A DNA stretch of 5,714 nucleotides from Rubrobacter sp. (lineage in GTDB: Bacteria > Actinomycetota > Rubrobacteria > Rubrobacterales > Rubrobacteraceae). Shown here in pieces: positions 4,992 through 5,714 of the stretch (positions are counted from its first letter, which is position 1; every line of letters starts with the position of its first letter). The DNA lies in assembly GCA_016781725.1 (NCBI GenBank), contig JADDPU010000438.1, positions 1 through 5,714 on the forward strand, in the 5' to 3' direction. Made by a program: the position numbers and the translations under genes. The notes below the pieces were generated by a model that saw only the letters and a program-made list of their open reading frames with translations, did not search any database and was not told where the DNA came from.

Positions 4992-5510
4992 CTATGTGGG
5001 GGGAGGCGCTTCCCGGCCGGTGACAGCGTCCTTGACCTTCTCGACTGGCTGGCGCGCCATCGATCCTCCGATCATGGTCTCGTCGGGGTCCCCGGCGCCC
5101 TGCTCCGCAATGTCGAACAGAAGCCGTTCGGCATAGGGCGCCGGACGCCCCATGACGTACGCGGAAGCCGTCTCGGCGTAAAACTTCCTGGCCTCCTCCA
5201 CGTTGCGCTTCCCCGTCACGATCTCGTGGGCGAGGTTCAGCGTCAAGGTGTTGTAGGCCTCGTCGTCACAGCGCGCACCCAGTTCGCCGGCAGTGCGGTC
5301 GACCAGCACGCTGCCGTCGAACTCGACGAGCTCGGCAGTTTTCGCGACGGGAACGCGGTAGCCGACGTACTGGGTGAGGAAGTCGGTGTGTGGCGTCGGG
5401 AAGTTGTGGACCACCTCGTCGGCGGTGAGCACCGTCCGGCGCCAAGGTCCCTTGCGGTACCAGAACAGCTTGGTGGCCGTGGCCTCGTTCGGAGGCCCGT
5501 AGTACTCGAG
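4992..5510 (-). CDS. Unknown protein, N-terminus lost at an IS3 junction
   Basis: The longest undamaged reading frame in the window: about 171 residues from the junction to TAG 4992-4994, rich in G/C-ending codons. It reads EYYGPPNEATATKLFWYRKG at the broken end, then WRRTVLTADEVVHNFPTPH, GYRVPVAKTAELVEFDG, EAYNTLTLNLAHEIVTGKR and VEEARKFYAETASAYVMGRP, ending in a Pro-rich tail. It has no signal peptide, membrane segment or nucleotide-binding motif; the second half is probably helical, and the composition suggests a soluble cytoplasmic protein. I do not recognise the family. An ATG at 5562-5564 lies in the same frame, but the codons from there to about 5510 overlap IS3 orfB on the other strand, so that start is probably spurious. 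The original 5' end was removed when orfB was joined here. Confidence 0.7.
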   Translation of the reverse strand, partial: LEYYGPPNEATATKLFWYRKGPWRRTVLTADEVVHNFPTPHTDFLTQYVGYRVPVAKTAELVEFDGSVLVDRTAGELGARCDDEAYNTLTLNLAHEIVTGKRNVEEARKFYAETASAYVMGRPAPYAERLLFDIAEQGAGDPDETMIGGSMARQPVEKVKDAVTGREAPPPT

Positions 5511-5636
5511 GCCCAGGTCCTCATCGCCTACTGGCGCAGCGAGTACAACGACTACCGTCCCCACTCCGCCCTGGGGATGCTCACCCCGGCCGAGTTCGCT
5601 CGGCAGTGGCGGACCAACCAGCCGCAGCTCTCATAG
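5505..5636 (+). pseudogene. IS3-family transposase OrfB, last 43 residues
   Basis: The frame LEAQVLIAYWRSEYN, then DYRPHSALGMLTPAEFARQW, ending at TAG 5634-5636 is the characteristic IS3 OrfB C-terminus (RPHSALG…LTPAEFA). All upstream orfB sequence, including the DDE residues, is absent: left of about 5505 the DNA is the unknown gene on the other strand. The OrfB type agrees with the OrfA at the left edge of the window, and the terminal repeat that follows matches the one at 305-334, so these look like two ends of one kind of element. Confidence 0.85.
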
Positions 5637-5665
5637 CGGGTGGACCGACGGTTGGGGTCCGGTCA
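5637..5665 (+). repeat. IS3 right terminal inverted repeat
   Basis: Begins CGGGTGGACCGA (identical to 305-316), then an imperfect match with GGGG, and ends GGTCA at 5665 (tip TG on the complement). It immediately follows the orfB stop, as expected for IS3. Confidence 0.75.
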
Positions 5666-5714
5666 CTACGTCCAGGACCGCCTGGCCGGCAAGATCGAGC
5701 GACCGGACGGGACC
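5666..5714 (+). pseudogene. IS30-family transposase, middle fragment after the IS3 insertion
   Basis: CTAC (5666-5669) is the presumed target duplication, and from 5670 the frame reads VQDRLAGKIERPDGT to the window edge. Joined to the IS30 N-terminal part (…AANDQLSDY, 335-814 on the minus strand) through one CTAC, it makes a continuous IS30 protein in frame. IS30 transposases commonly carry such a YVQDRLAG…I.RPDG segment before the catalytic core. Confidence 0.7.

Larger units (their letters stand above)
5505..5665 (+). mobile_element. Right end of an IS3-family element (same type as copy 1)
   Basis: Comprises the orfB end plus the right terminal repeat. It is broken at about 5505 rather than at a terminus, so this is the product of a rearrangement or deletion and not a fresh insertion. 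Outside the terminus an IS30 reading frame continues. Confidence 0.75.

Noticed and set aside
4478..5023. Plus-strand open frame of 181 codons
   Set aside because: It starts inside the IS21 terminal repeats and runs across the stem-loop and the end of the unknown gene. There is no ribosome site and no protein-like motif.

Overview
The window is GC-rich DNA with mostly G/C third codon positions. The gene families present (IS3, IS30 and IS21 transposases, a serial-integration type tyrosine recombinase with a small HNH-like partner, a tRNA-Lys(CUU) fragment) are typical of actinobacterial accessory DNA. No host genus can be named from the sequence. There is essentially no core chromosomal gene here. 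It is a mosaic of broken insertion sequences around the integration module of an integrative element.

Layout, left to right. (1) 1-334, minus strand: the orfA end of an IS3-family element, with its terminal repeat at 305-334. (2) 335-864, minus: the first half of an IS30-family transposase gene that this IS3 copy interrupts. (3) 865-1214, plus: the orfB end and right terminus of a second, different IS3 element. (4) 1215-1507, minus: the N-terminal helix-turn-helix part of another transposase, cut by the second IS3. (5) about 1530-1700: a weak coding remnant. (6) 1701-3400, minus: a tyrosine integrase with an HTH-like insert in its catalytic domain (one frameshift), preceded by an overlapping small HNH-like gene with a strong ribosome binding site. 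(7) 3492-3779: a site that looks like an intact attP, made of GTGTACG-type repeats on both sides of a 3' tRNA-Lys segment. (8) 3706-3960: the end of an unknown gene. (9) about 3970-4600, minus: an IS21-family istA fragment and its repeated terminal region. (10) 4592-4990: a weak coding remnant and a perfect stem-loop. (11) 4992 to about 5510, minus: the only long gene with no internal damage, an unknown protein that has lost its start. (12) 5505-5714, plus: the orfB end of an IS3 element, its right terminus, then the continuation of an IS30 transposase.

The two window ends fit together. The IS3 terminus on the left is followed by CTAC and IS30 codons (minus strand). The IS3 terminus on the right is followed by CTAC and the next IS30 codons (plus strand). 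Joined at a 4-bp CTAC duplication, the two IS30 pieces give one uninterrupted frame. One IS3 insertion into one IS30 gene followed by an inversion with a breakpoint inside IS3 orfB would produce exactly this arrangement; two inverted copies or an assembly join are the alternatives.

The functional theme is site-specific integration: HNH-like gene and integrase in one overlapping transcription unit, reading away from an attP-like site built on the 3' end of tRNA-Lys. Most frameshifts in the mobile genes are single-base differences in short homopolymer runs, so some 'pseudogenes' may be sequencing errors rather than decay.
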